The notes under the pieces: model-generated | Seen by the model: the letters and a program-made list of their open reading frames with translations, nothing else | Told to the model about the DNA's origin: nothing | Database searches by the model: none | NCBI RefSeq assembly: GCF_000812685.1 | Contig: NZ_JWIF01000021.1 | Coordinates: 1 to 36,066 of the forward strand | From: Halocynthiibacter namhaensis | GTDB taxonomy: Bacteria > Pseudomonadota > Alphaproteobacteria > Rhodobacterales > Rhodobacteraceae | DNA length: 36,066 bases | Direction: 5' to 3' | In this document: positions 9,193 to 17,892 of the stretch, piece after piece | Layout of the letters: each line of letters begins with the position of its first letter | Position numbering within the stretch: position 1 is the stretch's first letter | Program-made: the position numbers and the translations under genes

Positions 9193-9209
9193 GCATAAAA
9201 ACCTCGAGA

Positions 9210-9244
9210 ACGCGACGGCAAACGCCGTGTTGCGTCGATTTTGA
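9210..9244 (+). terminator. Possible terminator after the adenosyltransferase gene
   Basis: An interrupted hairpin: outer stem ACGC/GCGT (9210-9213, 9232-9235), inner stem ACGGC/GCCGT (9215-9219, 9224-9228), AAAC loop, followed by CGATTTTG. The internal mismatch and short T-run make it weak. A TTGACC hexamer at 9241-9246 directly after it could be the -35 of an etfB promoter. Confidence 0.35.
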
Positions 9245-9334
9245 CCTGTTTTCCGCGCTGCAGAATCGCTAACAAAAGCGGGAGAGCTTTGAGTGGCATC
9301 CATGTGATGTCAAAATTTGAGGAGAAACACGCCC

Positions 9335-10093
9335 ATGAAGGTACTCGTACCTGTTAAACGCGTGATCGATTATAACGTGAAAGTTCGTGTAAAAGCGGAC
9401 GGAAGCGGTGTTGATCTCGCCAATGTCAAAATGTCGATGAACCCCTTCGACGAAATCGCAGTTGAACAGGCGATTCGTCTGAAAGAAGCAGGCAAAGCTG
9501 ACGAAGTTATTGCTGTTTCCATCGGTGTGAAGCAATCTCAAGAAACGCTGCGCACTGCCCTTGCTATGGGTGCGGACCGCGCGATTTTGGTTGTTGCGGC
9601 TGACGATGTTCATCAGGACATCGAACCGCTTGCTGTTGCGAAGATCCTTAAAGCGATCGTTGATGAAGAACAGCCAGGCATCGTTTTGGCCGGCAAACAA
9701 GCCATCGACAACGACATGAACGCAACCGGTCAGATGTTATCAGCACTTTTGGGCTGGTCCCAAGGTGCATTCACATCCGAGCTGGACATCGACGGCGACA
9801 ATGCTGTTGTGACTCGCGAAGTCGACGGCGGCTTGCAAACCATCAAGGTGAAAATGCCAACCGTTATCACGGTGGACTTGCGCTTGAACGAGCCACGCTA
9901 TGCGTCTCTGCCAAACATCATGAAAGCCAAGAAGAAGCCGCTCGATGAGAAAACAGCAGCGGATTATGGCGTTGATGTAACACCACGGCTCGAAGTGGTT
10001 TCCACAACTGAACCAGAAGCACGCAAAGCGGGCGAAATCGTTGGTTCTGTGGACGAACTTGTTGCGAAACTTAAAGAAGCGGGAGCAATATAA
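9335..10093 (+). CDS. etfB: Electron transfer flavoprotein subunit beta
   Basis: The AMP-binding small subunit of ETF, which collects electrons from acyl-CoA dehydrogenases and passes them to ETF-quinone oxidoreductase. It is 252 residues from ATG 9335 ([15 protein letters not shown]), with GAGGAG upstream. The family signature [20 protein letters not shown] is at about 186-205, and the [19 protein letters not shown] stretch forms the AMP site. The stop overlaps the etfA start by one base (TAATG), so the two are translationally coupled. Codon use is strongly biased toward a restricted set, as expected for an abundant protein. Confidence 0.97.
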   Translation: MKVLVPVKRVIDYNVKVRVKADGSGVDLANVKMSMNPFDEIAVEQAIRLKEAGKADEVIAVSIGVKQSQETLRTALAMGADRAILVVAADDVHQDIEPLAVAKILKAIVDEEQPGIVLAGKQAIDNDMNATGQMLSALLGWSQGAFTSELDIDGDNAVVTREVDGGLQTIKVKMPTVITVDLRLNEPRYASLPNIMKAKKKPLDEKTAADYGVDVTPRLEVVSTTEPEARKAGEIVGSVDELVAKLKEAGAI

Positions 10094-11019
10094 TGGCTGT
10101 ACTTCTTTTGGCTGAAGTTGTTGGCGGCGAACTCGCTGTTGATGCAACTGCAAAAGCTTTGACTGCGGCGAAAGCCATGGGTGATGTGACTGTTCTTTGT
10201 GCGGCTGCCGGTTGCGGCGGTGCTGCAGAAGCAGCGGCAAAGCTTGATGGTGTGACCAAGGTTCTTTGTGCGGATGACGCTGCTTATGGCAACGGTCTGG
10301 CTGAACCAATGGCTGACCTTCTGGTATCCCTTGCGGGCGATTACGATCACATCGTAGCCCCTGCGACGTCAGCTGCGAAAAACGTTCTGCCACGCGCAGC
10401 GGCTTTGCTTGACGTGATGGTGATTTCTGATGTTTCTGCTGTTATCGACGCAAACACATTCGAACGCCCAATCTACGCAGGCAACGCGATTCAGACTGTT
10501 AAGTCTACTGATGCGAAAAAAGTCGTTTCCATCCGCACATCTACATTTGATGCGGCTGGCGAAGGCGGTTCCGCTTCCGTTGAATCCATCGCAGCAGCGG
10601 GCAACGCTGGTCTGTCTGAATGGGTTGAAGACAAGGTTGCAGAATCTGATCGTCCAGAACTGACATCTGCGGGTGTTGTTGTTTCCGGTGGTCGCGGCGT
10701 TGGGTCCGAAGAAGACTTCGCTCTGATCGAGAAACTGGCCGACAAGCTGAATGCGGCTGTTGGCGCATCCCGCGCTGCGGTTGATTCAGGTTATGCACCA
10801 AACGATTGGCAAGTTGGCCAAACCGGTAAGGTTGTTGCACCTGATCTTTACGTTGCTGTTGGTATCTCTGGTGCGATTCAGCACCTTGCAGGTATGAAAG
10901 ATTCTAAGATCATCGTTGCGATCAACAAAGACGAAGAAGCGCCTATATTCCAGGTTGCTGATTACGGTCTTGTTGCTGACTTGTTTGCCGCAGTACCAGA
11001 GCTGACTGAAAAACTCTGA
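10093..11019 (+). CDS. etfA: Electron transfer flavoprotein subunit alpha
   Basis: The FAD-binding large subunit of ETF, 308 residues. The C-terminal FAD domain shows VVVSGGRGVGSEEDF, then GQTGKVVAPDLYVAVGISGA and AIQHLAGMKDS (the classic ETF-alpha signature), ending VADYGLVADLFAAVPEL. It starts at ATG 10093, overlapping the etfB stop by one base. Likely electron donors encoded nearby include the methylsuccinyl-CoA dehydrogenase at 22.1 kb. A strong terminator follows. Confidence 0.97.
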   Translation: MAVLLLAEVVGGELAVDATAKALTAAKAMGDVTVLCAAAGCGGAAEAAAKLDGVTKVLCADDAAYGNGLAEPMADLLVSLAGDYDHIVAPATSAAKNVLPRAAALLDVMVISDVSAVIDANTFERPIYAGNAIQTVKSTDAKKVVSIRTSTFDAAGEGGSASVESIAAAGNAGLSEWVEDKVAESDRPELTSAGVVVSGGRGVGSEEDFALIEKLADKLNAAVGASRAAVDSGYAPNDWQVGQTGKVVAPDLYVAVGISGAIQHLAGMKDSKIIVAINKDEEAPIFQVADYGLVADLFAAVPELTEKL

Positions 11020-11050
11020 TACCACGGCGGATACGCTAACCAATCACTCT

Positions 11051-11929
11051 TTAAAGGGCCCGCCGATTGCGCGGGCCTTTTTGTTGCAATAAATCTGTAA
11101 CGGCTTCACTGATTACCTGTGCAACCTCTTGATGCCCGGTCACAGACATCAATTCACTTGCGGCGGGTTCTTCCATTGGTGAAATCACCATCCCCTCAAC
11201 GTCGCCCGACATCATGTCGCTTGGGGGCACAATTTCGAGATAACCATCATAATGATCTTCAAGAGCGTTGATCATCTCACGATCCACAAACAGTGGCGCA
11301 TCCCCCTGCCCTTCAAGATTTTCGTCGTCATCTTCAGGCGTGAATTCTGACAACCAAACCAAAAGTTTCTTTCCCTCAACTTGGTCCAGCAGGTTCTTCA
11401 TGCGGGCGATCCAAGCATCTTTCAACTCGCGCCGCATGATTTCGAACCGGTCCGGAGACAGAGTTTTCAGCCCGGTCAACAAGTGACGCGTAAAGTTGTA
11501 TTCTGTAAAATCCACCTCGCGATAGATCGTTTGCAAAAGTGTCGAAGCCCGCACAAAACGATCATTGCGGCGCGGATGTACTGAATAAAACCTATTGGAC
11601 ATATTTTGCGCGCCCAGCACTTGAAACACGGTCAATTCTGCATTGTGGCAAACATCTAGGACTGCCTGATCGTGCGCATACACGTCAATGCCTGCATTCA
11701 CACAGCCCAAGTTGACCGACATCGTTCCAGTTAGGTCTTGGACGATATCCGTATAAGGTTTCTCAATGAATTTTCCGTAGGTTTTCGTACCGCCCAAATA
11801 GGCCACGTAGGGCTGGTCCAGCTTACGTTTCGGCCCACGGAACAGCAGTTTTGATTTCCCATACCGACACGGATAATAATCCAGAAGGGATTCACTTAAA
11901 TTTTCTAGGCCATTGCGGTCCCACCTCAC
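11051..11929 (-). CDS. DUF6473-like protein of unknown function
   Basis: The protein is 292 residues, soluble, with no signal peptide. The stretch DYYPCRYGKSKLLFRGPKR near the N-terminus, YLGGTKTYGKFI, VNLGCVNAGIDVY, QNMSNRFYSVHPRRNDRF and YREVDFTEYNFTRHLL match what I remember of the DUF6473 family of Rhodobacteraceae; I could not check this. The GGTxTYG and NLGCxNAG pieces recall SGNH/sulfotransferase-like proteins of the cell surface, which is a weak hint only. The start is GTG at 11929, with a distant GGGTGAG as ribosome binding site. It is convergent with etfA and divergent from hbd. Confidence 0.8.
   Translation of the reverse strand: MRWDRNGLENLSESLLDYYPCRYGKSKLLFRGPKRKLDQPYVAYLGGTKTYGKFIEKPYTDIVQDLTGTMSVNLGCVNAGIDVYAHDQAVLDVCHNAELTVFQVLGAQNMSNRFYSVHPRRNDRFVRASTLLQTIYREVDFTEYNFTRHLLTGLKTLSPDRFEIMRRELKDAWIARMKNLLDQVEGKKLLVWLSEFTPEDDDENLEGQGDAPLFVDREMINALEDHYDGYLEIVPPSDMMSGDVEGMVISPMEEPAASELMSVTGHQEVAQVISEAVTDLLQQKGPRNRRAL
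11053..11082 (+). terminator. Terminator of etfBA
   Basis: Stem GGCCCGC/GCGGGCC (11057-11063, 11071-11077), extended by A-T pairs and one G-T pair, with a 7-base loop and a TTTTT tail. It overlaps the stop codon of the convergent DUF6473-like gene, so it may serve both directions. Confidence 0.85.
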
Positions 11930-11983
11930 TCTATATTCGACTCACCCACATCAAGGTTTGACCTCAGAAGCTTTCCAAAAGCC

Positions 11984-12011
11984 TAAGCGACAAATTCGAC
12001 AAATTCGCTTA
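11984..12011. promoter_or_regulatory. Symmetric repeat upstream of hbd (candidate operator)
   Basis: TAAGCGA (11984-11990) and its complement TCGCTTA (12005-12011) flank two back-to-back copies of CGACAAATT (11988-11996 and 11997-12005). It lies in the divergent gap, 86 bases before the hbd start and 55 before the DUF6473-like start. It fits a dimeric regulator site; the regulator is unknown. Confidence 0.45.
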
Positions 12012-12096
12012 ACCTTCCCTTCACCCTCTTGCGCCGCCTTCCCCCCCAAGCCTATGGTCTGTCAGGCCGCAAATGGTCGCGATGAAAGGGCAGAAG

Positions 12097-12972
12097 ATGG
12101 ATATTCAGTCAGTTGGTGTTATTGGTGCAGGGCAAATGGGCAACGGGATTGCACATGTCTTTGCCCTTGCCGGATATGACGTTGTTATCAATGACATTTC
12201 AGAAGAAAATCTAACAAAGGCCATCACCCTGATTGGCAAAAACTTAGATCGTCAAGTTCAACGCGAAAAGATCACCGCAGCCGAGCGTGATGGCGCCATG
12301 GATCGGATCTCGACGACATCAACACTGACGGACCTGGGGCAAACTGATTTGGTCATCGAAGCGGCAACAGAACGCGAAGCTGTCAAAGTCGCAATTTTCA
12401 AGGAGTTGGTTCCACATCTAAAACCAACTACGATTCTGACGTCCAACACCTCATCGATTTCCATCACACGCTTGGCCTCGGGCACTGATCGCCCCGAAAA
12501 ATTCATGGGGTTCCACTTCATGAACCCCGTGCCAATCATGCAGTTGGTAGAGCTGATCCGGGGCATTGCCACCGATGAGCCCACCTATAATGCTTTGGTC
12601 AAAGTGGTTGAGAAAATTGGAAAAATCGCCGCCAGCGCCGAAGATTTCCCTGCATTCATTGTGAACCGAATTTTGATGCCGATGATCAACGAAGCTGTCT
12701 ATACCCTGTACGAAGGCGTCGGGAATGTGTCTTCGATCGATAGCGCGATGAAACTTGGGACCAACCACCCAATGGGGCCGCTTGAGTTGGCGGATTTCAT
12801 TGGCCTAGATACCTGTCTCGCGATCATGAATGTGTTGCATGACGGCTTAGCGGATACGAAATATCGCCCCTGCCCACTGCTGACCAAATATGTCGAAGCC
12901 GGATGGCTTGGCCGCAAAACCGGTCGCGGTTTCTATGACTATCGTGGTGAAACACCCGTACCGACACGGTGA
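12097..12972 (+). CDS. hbd: 3-Hydroxybutyryl-CoA dehydrogenase
   Basis: It oxidises or forms (S)-3-hydroxybutyryl-CoA with NAD(P). It is 291 residues from ATG 12097, the usual family length. An upstream ATG at 12073 adds eight unlikely residues, while AAAGGG six bases before 12097 fits. The Rossmann motif VIGAGQMGNGIAH is near the start, and HFMNPVPIMQLVELI plus NRILMPMINEAV contain the catalytic and dimer-interface segments. LGTNHPMGPLELADFIGLD is in the C-terminal helical domain. Its placement near etfBA and the adenosyltransferase suits C4-CoA and polyhydroxybutyrate or ethylmalonyl-CoA metabolism. A terminator follows. Confidence 0.95.
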   Translation: MDIQSVGVIGAGQMGNGIAHVFALAGYDVVINDISEENLTKAITLIGKNLDRQVQREKITAAERDGAMDRISTTSTLTDLGQTDLVIEAATEREAVKVAIFKELVPHLKPTTILTSNTSSISITRLASGTDRPEKFMGFHFMNPVPIMQLVELIRGIATDEPTYNALVKVVEKIGKIAASAEDFPAFIVNRILMPMINEAVYTLYEGVGNVSSIDSAMKLGTNHPMGPLELADFIGLDTCLAIMNVLHDGLADTKYRPCPLLTKYVEAGWLGRKTGRGFYDYRGETPVPTR

Positions 12973-12985
12973 TATCCGGAAAGAG

Positions 12986-13017
12986 TGGCCTAACCCCAAC
13001 AGTTAGGCCATTTATTT
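12986..13017. terminator. Bidirectional terminator between hbd and the acyltransferase
   Basis: A 9-bp perfect stem TGGCCTAAC/GTTAGGCCA (12986-12994, 13002-13010), 7-base loop, then TTTATTT. It overlaps the end of the leftward acyltransferase gene. Confidence 0.75.
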
Positions 13018-13878
13018 CAGATCAAGAACCTTCTGACGCAGCCACGTCATGAACCCACGCGGGTTGCTATATTGGTCGGCCATATCATCCTGCGACAACG
13101 GCGTGCCAATCACCGGGCTTTGGGGTTTGTTCAGTGCATGTTTGATTTCATGCAACAACAGCCCTTGGCGCAATGTCGCAGAAATCCGATTTGCGATCTG
13201 ATAAGCACGTGAATTCTGACCCGGGAAGAAAATTGGCAGAACCGTCGCGCCGGAACGTTGGATCATCTTTGCGGTAAACGGGTTCCATTCCCCTTCAATC
13301 GCCTCACCGAACATGGTTTCCGACACGGCAACTTGGCCAGCGGGGAACAAAATAATGACCCCACCATTCTTGAGATGGCGCATTGATTCCTTACGCATTT
13401 CCAAGTTCTTACGGTTGCTGTCTTCCTCATGTGGAAAGGCGACAGGCAGCATAAAATGTTCAATCTCCGCAACGCCAGTCAGCAGGGAACGCGTCAATAT
13501 CTTATAGTCCTCGCGTACTTCACCGATGAGTTCCGCCATAACCAATCCATCCACAAGACCGCCCGGGTGGTTTGCCACCACGATCAACGGCCCTGTTTTG
13601 GGAATCAAGGCGCGTTGCACATCCGGCGTTTGCACGCTGATGTTCATGTACTTCAAACCCTTGGTAAAGAAAGGTTGGCCGAATGGGACACCACTTTTTT
13701 CGAAGTTACGGATCTTATACATCAGCAAAATCTTACCCGTCATCCATTCCATCGTGCGGATGACCCCCACTTTCCATGGGTTGGTAAACGTATTCGCATA
13801 GGACAGCCGGCGGCCATCATAGGGTTCAACTTGCGTGTTAGCTGCGGTGTCTGGCATGCTGTCGTTATTGTCCGTCAA
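13012..13878 (-). CDS. Lysophospholipid acyltransferase-family protein
   Basis: The protein is 288 residues of the PlsC-like (LPLAT) superfamily. The acyl-transfer motif is NHPGGLVDG at 103-111, with five residues between His104 and Asp110. This spacing is typical of the NHPxGxLDG clade (hemolysin/ornithine-lipid type) rather than the four of classical PlsC. The second motif is FPAGQVAVSE instead of FPEGTRS. It probably acylates a lysolipid at the inner membrane; the substrate is unknown. The start is uncertain: TTG 13878, or ATG 13857 seven residues later, neither with a strong ribosome binding site. It lies 45 bases after HPr and is likely the last gene of the chvI operon. Confidence 0.85.
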   Translation of the reverse strand: MTDNNDSMPDTAANTQVEPYDGRRLSYANTFTNPWKVGVIRTMEWMTGKILLMYKIRNFEKSGVPFGQPFFTKGLKYMNISVQTPDVQRALIPKTGPLIVVANHPGGLVDGLVMAELIGEVREDYKILTRSLLTGVAEIEHFMLPVAFPHEEDSNRKNLEMRKESMRHLKNGGVIILFPAGQVAVSETMFGEAIEGEWNPFTAKMIQRSGATVLPIFFPGQNSRAYQIANRISATLRQGLLLHEIKHALNKPQSPVIGTPLSQDDMADQYSNPRGFMTWLRQKVLDLK

Positions 13879-13923
13879 GGCGCTATCCGCTCACTCTGTT
13901 GTCCCAAAAATTTTCGGAAACTG

Positions 13924-14193
13924 TTAAAAATCTTCGCCAAATTTGTCAGCGACCAAGGCATCAATCGCATCAAGCAAAGCATCCGCGTCGTTGCCGCTGG
14001 TCTCAACTTCGATTGTAGTGCCTTTGGATGCGGCCAACATCAGCAATCCCATAATGGAATCACCAGATGCATCCATTCCATCACGGCGCACTTCTGCACG
14101 GCCCTCATGGGCTTCGACAACCTCCACCAATTTGGCAGACGCCCGGGCGTGAAGCCCTTTTTCATTGATAATATTAAGCGTTCTTACTGTCAT
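13924..14193 (-). CDS. ptsH: HPr phosphocarrier protein
   Basis: A small phosphocarrier that relays phosphate between enzyme I and EIIA. Starting at ATG 14193 gives 89 residues and puts the phosphorylated histidine at position 15 (GLHARAS) and the regulatory serine at 46 (GDSIMG), exactly the canonical numbers. The alternative GTG at 14199 would add two residues and lies too close to AGGA. Ser46 is the target of HprK, encoded three genes upstream. No sugar permease is nearby, so a regulatory (PTS-Ntr-type) role is inferred. Confidence 0.95.
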   Translation of the reverse strand: MTVRTLNIINEKGLHARASAKLVEVVEAHEGRAEVRRDGMDASGDSIMGLLMLAASKGTTIEVETSGNDADALLDAIDALVADKFGEDF

Positions 14194-14199
14194 TTTCAC

Positions 14200-14595
14200 T
14201 TATCCTGCACGCATGCCGTCGCAACAATTAATATATTTCCGTCCAGCTTGTAGCGCATTATTGATCGCGACATCAAACGGCCCGCTGCGGGATTTCGCCA
14301 GCTTTACCAGCATTGGAAGATTAGCGCCATAAAGCACTTTGCGATCGGCGCTACAACAGGCGGGCAATGACAGGTTTGACGGCGATCCGCCAAACATATC
14401 CACCACGATAGCCACACCGTCACCCACATCGACCGCATCAGCCGCGGCGCAGATCTCGGCGCGCTTGGCATCTCTGTCGTGCACATACTCTATCGCAATG
14501 GCACGGGTGCCGCTTTGTTGACCAACAACATGTTCCACTGCAGCCAAATATTCCTGCGCGAGGCCACCATGCGCTACGATCACAATACCGATCAA
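14200..14595 (-). CDS. PTS EIIA component, mannose family
   Basis: The protein is 131 residues. The phosphorylated histidine is H9 in VAHGGLA, and [11 protein letters not shown] matches the DxFGGTP motif of mannose-family EIIA domains. No IIB, IIC or IID domain is attached or encoded beside it, as in other alphaproteobacteria where this protein serves regulation rather than sugar uptake. Its ATG overlaps the rapZ stop by four bases (ATGA). The cysteine pairs CC near 80 and 123 are unusual but not in known active-site positions. Confidence 0.92.
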   Translation of the reverse strand: MIGIVIVAHGGLAQEYLAAVEHVVGQQSGTRAIAIEYVHDRDAKRAEICAAADAVDVGDGVAIVVDMFGGSPSNLSLPACCSADRKVLYGANLPMLVKLAKSRSGPFDVAINNALQAGRKYINCCDGMRAG

Positions 14596-15524
14596 TCCCG
14601 TTTCCTCACTTCGCTTGGACTCGCGCCCATGGCTTTTCGTTCCAATTCACGGTGCCTCAAAGACACCGCCCAACCACTTTGTGTTAGGGTCGCCGCAAGC
14701 TTTTGCGCGACCGTGACAGATCTATGTTGCCCACCCGTGCAACCAAACCCAATAGATAAATGCGCCTTACCCTCGTCGATATAGGCAGGCAAAAGCATTT
14801 GCGATAAATCTGCGACTTTGTCAAAGAAGAGATCAAACCGTGTGTCTTGCGCAACATACTCAGCCACCTCACGATCACGACCATCCATCGCACGCAAAGA
14901 CGGTTCCCAATAAGGATTGCGCAAAAATCGACAGTCGAAAATCATATCGATGCCACGCGGAGCGCCACGTTTATACGAAAAACTATGTACACTGACCGCC
15001 AAACGTTCACGCGCGTCATTTGCAAACCAACGTTCCACCTCGGCGCGCAATTCATGTGGAGTCATTTCAGACGTGTCGATTAAAATATCGACCCGCGCGC
15101 GAATAGGCACCAAAAGATCTGTTTCGCGCTGGATACCCTGCCCGGGGTCTTCTGCAGGAGCCAACGGATGGCGGCGTCTCGTTTCAGAGAAGCGGCGCAA
15201 TAAAACGTCATCCCGGCAGTCAAGATATAGAACCTGAGCCTGTATCCCATCGCGCACAGCCAAATGGTCAATGGCCTCAATCAGGGCCGTCGTCGAAAAA
15301 TCACGATTGCGCGCATCAATGCCTAAAGCCATAGGTCGATCCAGTGGCGGTCCATCAAGTAAGCGAGGCAGCAAGGTTAACGGCAGATTATCAATGGCCT
15401 CAAACCCCATGTCTTCCAACGTATTAATCGCCGTGGAACGCCCGGCCCCGGACGGGCCTGTCACCAAGACAAACCGCTGGCCTGCCTCGGCTTTTCCTCC
15501 ACGATCTGTGCCGTCTTCCATCAT
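14592..15524 (-). CDS. rapZ: RNase adapter / nucleotide-binding protein RapZ
   Basis: In enterobacteria RapZ guides RNase E to small RNAs controlling amino-sugar synthesis; in alphaproteobacteria its role is less clear. It is 310 residues. The P-loop GPSGAGRST at 23-31 has arginine where lysine is usual. The C-terminal domain shows [19 protein letters not shown] and [17 protein letters not shown], all diagnostic of the family. The first ATG (15524) overlaps the hprK stop as ATGA. Coupling to hprK upstream and EIIA downstream is a conserved alphaproteobacterial arrangement. Confidence 0.94.
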   Translation of the reverse strand: MMEDGTDRGGKAEAGQRFVLVTGPSGAGRSTAINTLEDMGFEAIDNLPLTLLPRLLDGPPLDRPMALGIDARNRDFSTTALIEAIDHLAVRDGIQAQVLYLDCRDDVLLRRFSETRRRHPLAPAEDPGQGIQRETDLLVPIRARVDILIDTSEMTPHELRAEVERWFANDARERLAVSVHSFSYKRGAPRGIDMIFDCRFLRNPYWEPSLRAMDGRDREVAEYVAQDTRFDLFFDKVADLSQMLLPAYIDEGKAHLSIGFGCTGGQHRSVTVAQKLAATLTQSGWAVSLRHRELERKAMGASPSEVRKRD

Positions 15525-15973
15525 AGGTTCGCACGCCCAAAATTTAGAAACTGAACTATTGCAGCTGGAAAATACGGGGCATCAACACGCCAGAGCAACG
15601 GTAGGGTGACGCCAAGAATGCTGCAACTGCGAACGGGCGGCAACCGGTCCTTTTCGACATGGTCTAAGTCAACAATCAACGCAACTTCCGCCCTATCCTG
15701 ATAAGCTGCGTGTAAAATCCCGACACCCCGGGTTTCGATGTGCCCCGGCAACACCTCTGGCGCATGGGCAAACAGATGCGCGTCTTCACGTGTCATCCGC
15801 ACCTGATCGTCCGCGATCAACACCGCGCCCATCTGCAACATCGCCAGCGCCGTCGACGATTTTCCACTGCCGGAACGACCCCGTAACACCACAGCACGGT
15901 CGTTCACGGAAACCGCAGTTGCATGCAAAGTGTCAATCATATTTGGGTCCGTTGGCGTGTCATCAGATCCCAT
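15521..15973 (-). CDS. hprK: HPr kinase/phosphorylase, short alphaproteobacterial form
   Basis: It phosphorylates and dephosphorylates HPr on Ser46. It is 150 residues, about half of the Gram-positive enzyme, because the N-terminal domain is absent, as is normal in alphaproteobacteria. The Walker A motif is GRSGSGKSS (32-40) and the HprK signature IETRGVGIL is at 79-87. It starts at ATG 15973, nine bases after chvG, with AAGG upstream, and ends overlapping rapZ. An internal ATG (MIDTLH, residue 12) is an alternative start. Confidence 0.93.
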   Translation of the reverse strand: MGSDDTPTDPNMIDTLHATAVSVNDRAVVLRGRSGSGKSSTALAMLQMGAVLIADDQVRMTREDAHLFAHAPEVLPGHIETRGVGILHAAYQDRAEVALIVDLDHVEKDRLPPVRSCSILGVTLPLLWRVDAPYFPAAIVQFLNFGRANL

Positions 15974-15982
15974 TATGCCTTG

Positions 15983-17389
15983 TTAAACCGGCAAGCCAAC
16001 CACAAACCGCGCGCCCAATGGCTCTGACGTGATGTCAGCTTCCGTCGGACGAATATTTTCGGCCCAAATCACCCCACCATGCGCCTCAATTATTTGCTTA
16101 GATATCGCCAGGCCAAGGCCGGAGTTATTGCCAAATTGCCCCTCTGGTCGTTCCGAATAAAACCTGTTGAAAATCTTTTGCAACGCACCATCAGGGACGC
16201 CCGGCCCTGTATCTTCGACCACGACCAAGATACGATTTTCACGCCTGCGCACCCACACCCTAATCGCATCACCATCTTCGCAGAATGAAATGGCATTGGT
16301 GATCAGATTGACAAACACCTGTGCAAGTCTGGCCTCTAACCCCTGAATGATTATCGGGTCGGACGGAAGATCGGCGATAAATTCTACGCCTTTTTGCCCA
16401 GCGTCATTCGCCAAATAATCTGTCAGATTGGTGACCATTTTCAAAAGATCAAATGCGACTTCTTCTTCTTTGACCAACTCACTGTCTAGGCGCGACGCAT
16501 TCGAAATATCACTCACCAAGCGATCTAGGCGACGCACATCATGTTCAATCACGTCATGCAAACGCTCGCGGTGTTCGTCTTTCTTCGCAACACGCAAGGT
16601 CCCAACTGCCGATTGCAGAGAAGCCAGCGGGTTCTTAATTTCATGCGCCACATCGGCCGCGAATTGTTCATTCGCATCAATCCGATCATAAAGCGCGCCG
16701 ACCATGCCGCGCAACGCACCTGACAAACGCCCAATTTCATCCGGCCTGGCGGTCAGGTCCGGGATCCGAATGCGGCCGGGATTGATTTTGCGAGAATTCT
16801 TGTCACGCCCCAATTCCGCAGCGGCGGCAAGATCAGACAAAGGGTTTGCCATTGTTGACGCCAAAACGAGACTCAGAACAATCGACACTAATATGGCGAT
16901 CATGAAGATTTGCAGAACCTGTTCGCGTTCTTGTCGCACCAATTCATCAATTTCCCCGGCAGCACTGAGCACCGCCAAAAGGCCAACGGCTTGCCCATGT
17001 ACGATAACAGGTGTCGAAACCGCGAAACTCGTGCCTTCTGCATCGGTCCGCCACGTTCTGCTCATTGCGCCAGAAATCAATGTTTGATCGATCAACTCTT
17101 GGGCATGGTGCAGCGGTAACTGCGAAAAATCTACGGCATCAGGCACCAACACCCCGGACAATGCGCCCCAAATGGAGTTCAAAAAATCCGTAATGACCAT
17201 GGACGGCGCCGCCCCTGTGGAACGGGTTGTCGACTCAAAAACTCGGGCTGTTATACCCTTGGCTGACGCCAAAAATGCTCCCTCGGTGGTGAAAACAAAC
17301 GCTTCCACGCCAGCAGGCAGATCAAGGGTGGCTAAGGTAAATTCGATTTGCGAGACATCCAAAAATCCCATTCCAAAATTTTCCACCAA
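15983..17389 (-). CDS. chvG: Sensor histidine kinase ChvG, C-terminal fragment (frameshifted gene)
   Basis: The kinase of the ChvG-ChvI two-component system, which senses acidity and envelope state. This frame holds most of the protein: periplasmic sensor region, second membrane helix (FMIAILVSIVLSLVLA), HAMP linker (MANPLSDLAAAAELG), phosphorylated histidine in FAADVAHEIKNPLAS, N-box NLITNAISF, and G-boxes EDTGPGVP and NNSGLGLAIS. All catalytic motifs are intact. The N-terminus lies in another frame (17332-17790), and a stop at 17441-17443 prevents this frame from extending. The TTG that would open it at 17389 has no convincing ribosome binding site. Together the two pieces make about 600 residues, normal for ChvG, so one gene has been split by an indel or a sequence error. 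Confidence 0.85.
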   Translation of the reverse strand: MVENFGMGFLDVSQIEFTLATLDLPAGVEAFVFTTEGAFLASAKGITARVFESTTRSTGAAPSMVITDFLNSIWGALSGVLVPDAVDFSQLPLHHAQELIDQTLISGAMSRTWRTDAEGTSFAVSTPVIVHGQAVGLLAVLSAAGEIDELVRQEREQVLQIFMIAILVSIVLSLVLASTMANPLSDLAAAAELGRDKNSRKINPGRIRIPDLTARPDEIGRLSGALRGMVGALYDRIDANEQFAADVAHEIKNPLASLQSAVGTLRVAKKDEHRERLHDVIEHDVRRLDRLVSDISNASRLDSELVKEEEVAFDLLKMVTNLTDYLANDAGQKGVEFIADLPSDPIIIQGLEARLAQVFVNLITNAISFCEDGDAIRVWVRRRENRILVVVEDTGPGVPDGALQKIFNRFYSERPEGQFGNNSGLGLAISKQIIEAHGGVIWAENIRPTEADITSEPLGARFVVGLPV

Positions 17390-17790
17390 ACCGTTTGTTT
17401 CAGCAAACGTAGGGCTCTCAGCCGCCTGATTTCCGATACTCTACCTTCGCTGCTTGCCGCGTTTTGAAACACCACTTGCAGCTCAAAAATATCCGCAATC
17501 AATTCGGCTTCTTCACGCAATCCAGTTTCGCGCTGCAAAACAAGACTGTCGCGAAACGGGTTCAAAAATAACACGCCAGCGACCAAGAATATCAGTGCTA
17601 TCAAATTGAACGTAATGATTTTACGTGCCAGCGGCGACCGGTTCAACGAAATCACACTGCGCCGGTTGCGACGGCTCAGTGCTTCTGCATCCACCGATCC
17701 GTCGACCCCAACCCAATCTTCACCAAGAACAACATCTGGCTGCCGTGAGCGCCCCGGTTTCCGGGGGCTAAACCACGAAGACAACTTCAT
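17332..17790 (-). CDS. chvG: Sensor histidine kinase ChvG, N-terminal fragment (frameshifted gene)
   Basis: It begins at ATG 17790 with GGAGG six bases upstream. It encodes the cytoplasmic N-terminus (basic and serine-rich), the first membrane helix (IITFNLIALIFLVAGVLFL, about 60-78) and the beginning of the periplasmic domain (RETGLREEAELIADIFELQ). After about residue 117 the sequence becomes arginine- and tryptophan-rich and unlike the family, then stops at 17332. In the other frame the same DNA reads as normal ChvG. The frame change therefore lies between 17335 and 17440, most likely near 17420-17440. No slippery heptamer in the right register was found, so programmed frameshifting is unlikely. 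Confidence 0.8.
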   Translation of the reverse strand: MKLSSWFSPRKPGRSRQPDVVLGEDWVGVDGSVDAEALSRRNRRSVISLNRSPLARKIITFNLIALIFLVAGVLFLNPFRDSLVLQRETGLREEAELIADIFELQVVFQNAASSEGRVSEIRRLRALRLLKQTVWWKILEWDFWMSRKSNLP

Positions 17791-17892
17791 TTTTGCCTCC
17801 CCCTGGCAATGCCGCTTTATCTATCAGCTTTTGCTGCCAATCCGTGCCAATGCAGGTGCTTTACGCCCTGTACCTCGCTCCGTATCGGGCAA

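Noticed and set aside
17332-17440. Programmed ribosomal frameshift in chvG
   Set aside because: No heptamer of the X XXY YYZ type is in register with the upstream frame, and ChvG is not known to use recoding.
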